Of a stretch of 35,186 nt of DNA, positions 32,546 to 35,186 are shown piece by piece. Positions within the stretch are counted from its first letter, which is position 1, and each line of letters begins with the position of its first letter. The DNA is taken from contig NZ_BBYR01000079.1 of the NCBI RefSeq assembly GCF_001293525.1, forward strand, positions 1-35,186, given 5' to 3'. The translations under genes and the position numbers were made by a program. The DNA is from Pseudideonella sakaiensis (GTDB lineage Bacteria; Pseudomonadota; Gammaproteobacteria; Burkholderiales; Burkholderiaceae_C). The notes under the pieces were generated by a model. The model was given only the letters and a program-made list of their open reading frames with translations. It had not been told where the DNA came from and did no database searches.

Positions 32546-32965
32546 TCAGCGCGCCGCGATGCCGGCCAGCCCCTGCTGGGCCAGCCCGGGTTCGCAGCCC
32601 CGCGTCGTGCACTGCACCGTGACCGGCTGCAACCGGACCCGGCCGCAGGGCGCGTTCACCGTGCCCACCGGCGTCTCGGCCGTGGCCCCGGGCGCCAGCC
32701 GCGAGAAGGTGGCGGCGTTGAGGCCACCCCCCAGCGCCTGGCCGCTGGCGGCATGCACCGCCCGCGCCTCCGCCACCAGTGCACGGATCGGCTGGCCCAT
32801 GCCGTTGCGGGCCTGCACCGTCAGCTCGCAGGTGGCCCGCGTGCCGGAGCCCGGCGCACCGATGAAGCTCAGGTGCACGTTGGCCGCGGACGTGGGCGCC
32901 CCGGCGCCGGCCAGGGCCGCGGCGACGAGGGAAGGCAGGGCGGACGGAAGGCGCGGCAGGCGCAT
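32546..32965 (-). CDS. Small exported protein of unknown function
   Basis: 139 aa. A Sec-type signal (LPSLVAAALAGAGAPTSAA, cleavage near residue 27) is followed by a beta-rich mature part with Cys at about 46, 107, 118 and 123 that could form two disulfides. I recognise no family; the pattern of polar strands (VHLSFIGAPGSGTRATCELT) suggests a periplasmic beta-sandwich. It is separated by a GC hairpin from zntB downstream, and by 158 bp from the large regulator gene that ends at 33124. Confidence 0.75.
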   Translation of the reverse strand: MRLPRLPSALPSLVAAALAGAGAPTSAANVHLSFIGAPGSGTRATCELTVQARNGMGQPIRALVAEARAVHAASGQALGGGLNAATFSRLAPGATAETPVGTVNAPCGRVRLQPVTVQCTTRGCEPGLAQQGLAGIAAR

Positions 32966-33123
32966 TGCAGGCTCCGGAACATGGCGGGGACAGGCGGCGG
33001 ATGCCGCCCTTCAGCAGAACGGCATCGCGCCGCCGATCCCCTCATCGCCGGCCACCCGGGTCAGGGGAGCGCGCCGCACGTAGACCGGGCGGTGCCCGGC
33101 GGAGCCGGGCCGGGGGGCTCGAT

Positions 33124-35186
33124 TCACCCCGCCACCGCCAACAAGCGCCGGTGCAGCGGATTGCCATGCAGCCAGGCCTCCCGCTCGGCGGCGCGGCGCC
33201 ACGCGGCGGCGCCCTCGCGCACCGCAGCGGCGCCGAGGTGCGCGGCGTCGCGGGCGGCTGCCGACTCACCGCAGGCGGCGAAGACCTCGTGCGCCGTGAC
33301 CCAGGCGCTGGCCGGCTCGTCCACCCAGGCGTCCACCTCGGCCGCCCGCGCGAGCGCCTGGCGCGCCATCGCCACGGCCTGGTCCGGGCGGCCGGCCGCC
33401 ACGGCCGCCCGCGCCGCCCCCTGCGCGGCCAGGCGCTGCAGCGCGACGAGGCCGCGCGTGCCGAGCTCGTCCACCAGCGCGGCGAGCGCGTCGGGGTCGC
33501 CGCCCTGCAGCGCGGCGGCCAGCGCGGCGCGCTGCAGCACCAGGCCGGTCGGCAGCGCGCCGACCTCGGCCGCGCGCGCCAGGTCCGCGGACGGGTCGCG
33601 GCCGTCGCGGTGGTCCAGGCGGGCGCGGGTGAGCAGCAGGTGCAGGTCCTGCGTGCCCTGCCCGGGGCGGCCCGGGGCCGGGTGGCGGTCCAGCAGCGCA
33701 CGCGCGGCCGCACCGCGGCCGGCCACCGCCAGCGCCTGGGCCTGCGAGGTGAGGAAGAGGTCGGGCACGCGCGCGCCCGCGGCGGCCAGCCGGGCGAGCA
33801 GCGCCTCGAAGCGGGCCAGGCCGGCCGGCGCCTGGCCGGCGGCCACCTCGATCATCGCCACCACGTGCATCACGTCGGCGCGGAACACCACGCCCATTTC
33901 CAGCGGCTCGGACTGCGCCAGCACGCGCTCGCCGAGCGCCCGCGCACCGGCGTGGTCGCCCACCGCATGGCGCATGCGCATCAGCTGGTTGCCGAGCGTC
34001 ACGCGCAGGCCGGGGTCGGCCTCCTGCTCGGCCTGGGCCAGCGCGGGCTCGAGCGCGGCCACGCCCTCGCGCGGCCAGCCGTCCCAGTGCAGCAGGCCGG
34101 CGCGCGCGGTGCGCAGCGCCAGCCGCGCCTCGGCCTCGGGCTCGACGTGCGGCGCCAGCCGGTCCACCAGCGCACGCAGCCGGCCCACGTCGAGGCCGCT
34201 GGCCACCAGCGAGGTCAGCACCCGCACGCCGTCGGCCAGCGTGGCCGGCGGCAGCGCGGCGCCGAGGTGTTCGTAGTCGGTCATCAGCGGCCCGGCCTCG
34301 GCCAGCGCCGCATCGAGCCGGCGGCTGCCGAAGTGGGCGATGGTGCGCAGCGTGCGCAGCCGGGCCGCCTCCTCGGGACGCTCCGCCAGCGCCTCGGCCG
34401 CCACCAGCGCCGCCTCGGCCGAGGGGTGGCGCACCCACAGCGCGCAGCGCGCCGCGTCACACCAGGCGGCGAAGCGCGCCGCGCGCTGCGGCAGCGCCGG
34501 CGCCGCGGCGGCATAGGCAGCCGCGGCCTCGGCCATCTGCCACTGGCGGCGCGCCCGGGCGGCGGCCTGCAGCCACCACGGCGCCGCGGCGGCGGCCTCG
34601 CCGGCCGCCTGCAGGTGGTCGGCGATCGCCGCCGCCGGCGCCTGCTGCGCCTGCAGCTGCGCGGCCACACCGCGGTGCAGCGCCGGGCGCAGCGCGCGCG
34701 GCAGCGAATCCAGCACGGCCTCGGCCACCAGGTCGTGCGCGAAGCCCAGGCCCTGGAAGACCTGCGCCTGCTCGAGCGCACCCAGCGCCGGCGCCAGGCC
34801 GAGGAGGTTGCGGCCGAGCAGGGCCGCCGCCAGCCCGAGCGAGAAATCCCCGCCGGCCACCGCCGCCACCTGCGCGAGCTGCAGCGCGGGCTCCGGCAGG
34901 CGCTGCAGCCGCAGCCGCACCGCCTCGCGCAGCGTGGGCGGCAGCGGTATCTCGCGGCGATCGCGCGGCGATGGCGGCGGGTCCCTTGCCACGGTCGTCA
35001 TCGCCGTCTTCGCCCGAGTGCCCGGAGCCGGCACGGCCCCCGCCGACGGCGGGGCGGGCGCGCCGTCCCCCGGCCGGCCGAGCCACAGGCTCTTCAGGCA
35101 CTCCAGCAGCCAGGCCGGGTTGCCGCCCACGCGCGCGAGCAGCGCGGCGGCGAGGGCATCGGCATCGGCATCGGCATCGGCGTCGG
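33124..35186 (-). CDS. Large TPR-rich ATPase/regulator, C-terminal part (5' end cut off)
   Basis: Open to the right edge, at least 687 codons visible. The stretch near the edge (ARVGGNPAWLLECLKSL then LPPTLREAVRLRLQRLPEPA) is the end of a STAND-type AAA/NB-ARC-like ATPase module (MalT/adenylate-cyclase/SARP family). The rest is helical, TPR-like and Ala/Arg/Leu rich, to the end HGNPLHRRLLAVAG. I see no C-terminal LuxR HTH, so the DNA-binding or catalytic domain, if any, is N-terminal and outside the window. This resembles SARP/AfsR-like ATP-binding regulators. Base use fits the core genome. Confidence 0.75.
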   Translation of the reverse strand, partial: DADADADADALAAALLARVGGNPAWLLECLKSLWLGRPGDGAPAPPSAGAVPAPGTRAKTAMTTVARDPPPSPRDRREIPLPPTLREAVRLRLQRLPEPALQLAQVAAVAGGDFSLGLAAALLGRNLLGLAPALGALEQAQVFQGLGFAHDLVAEAVLDSLPRALRPALHRGVAAQLQAQQAPAAAIADHLQAAGEAAAAAPWWLQAAARARRQWQMAEAAAAYAAAAPALPQRAARFAAWCDAARCALWVRHPSAEAALVAAEALAERPEEAARLRTLRTIAHFGSRRLDAALAEAGPLMTDYEHLGAALPPATLADGVRVLTSLVASGLDVGRLRALVDRLAPHVEPEAEARLALRTARAGLLHWDGWPREGVAALEPALAQAEQEADPGLRVTLGNQLMRMRHAVGDHAGARALGERVLAQSEPLEMGVVFRADVMHVVAMIEVAAGQAPAGLARFEALLARLAAAGARVPDLFLTSQAQALAVAGRGAAARALLDRHPAPGRPGQGTQDLHLLLTRARLDHRDGRDPSADLARAAEVGALPTGLVLQRAALAAALQGGDPDALAALVDELGTRGLVALQRLAAQGAARAAVAAGRPDQAVAMARQALARAAEVDAWVDEPASAWVTAHEVFAACGESAAARDAAHLGAAAVREGAAAWRRAAEREAWLHGNPLHRRLLAVAG
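35155..35184. repeat. In-frame hexanucleotide repeat (GGCATC)
   Basis: Four perfect GGCATC units (35155-35178) and one variant GGCGTC unit lie inside the regulator gene. On the minus strand they encode an alternating Asp-Ala run. A change in copy number would keep the frame and add or remove Asp-Ala pairs. The repeat may continue past the edge. Confidence 0.9.

Overview
The window is a piece of a very GC-rich bacterial chromosome. Its gene content (an Aer-type aerotaxis receptor, many LysR regulators, di-heme peroxidase, catabolic CoA transferase, CorA/ZntB) fits a betaproteobacterium of the order Burkholderiales, probably the Rubrivivax/Ideonella/Leptothrix side. That placement is inference from protein style and base composition, not from a marker gene. 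I saw no rRNA, tRNA, CRISPR array or intact mobile element.

Left part (1-9.4 kb). The 5' part of aer runs off the left edge. A divergent pair follows: an internally duplicated lipoprotein and a di-heme cytochrome c peroxidase, overlapping by ATGA. Next is an NAD(P)-binding SDR-like protein, convergent with a five-gene operon on the minus strand (9371 to 4773): tannase-family lipoprotein, CoA-transferase A and B subunits, a DsbA/HCCA-isomerase-fold protein and a Crp/Fnr regulator. Two ATGA overlaps and two short gaps tie this operon together. It looks like an ester hydrolysis and acid activation pathway with its own regulator.

Middle (9.4-20.9 kb). Two near-duplicate TonB-C-domain lipoproteins flank a block holding a LysR regulator divergent from a haloacetate-dehalogenase-like hydrolase plus a leuC/leuD paralogue pair, then a DHA2-type MFS exporter divergent from its own LysR regulator. 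After the block come a GNAT-glyoxalase fusion and an F420H2:NADP-reductase-like protein plus DJ-1/PfpI protein divergent from a third LysR regulator. An SDR pseudogene remnant lies at 9.4-9.7 kb.

Accessory island (about 20.9-26.0 kb). Between the third LysR gene and the 3' end of glmS lies a visibly less GC-rich stretch. It holds a VapBC-type toxin-antitoxin pair, a gene remnant, a 24-bp tandem repeat, a YaaW-like membrane protein with a tightly linked unknown partner, a stand-alone PD-(D/E)XK-type nuclease candidate, an ISL3-type transposase scrap and a HEAT-repeat protein. The position downstream of glmS is the classical attTn7 hotspot. This is the best place in the window to look for an undescribed, possibly defensive, system.

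Right part (26.0-35.2 kb). glmS is divergent from an Lrp/AsnC regulator. Then come a YopT/AvrPphB-like (C58) cysteine protease, a proline-iminopeptidase-like hydrolase, a striking nested-hairpin repeat, a ZntB/CorA transporter, a small exported protein, and the C-terminal part of a large TPR-rich ATPase/regulator that runs off the right edge through an in-frame hexanucleotide repeat.
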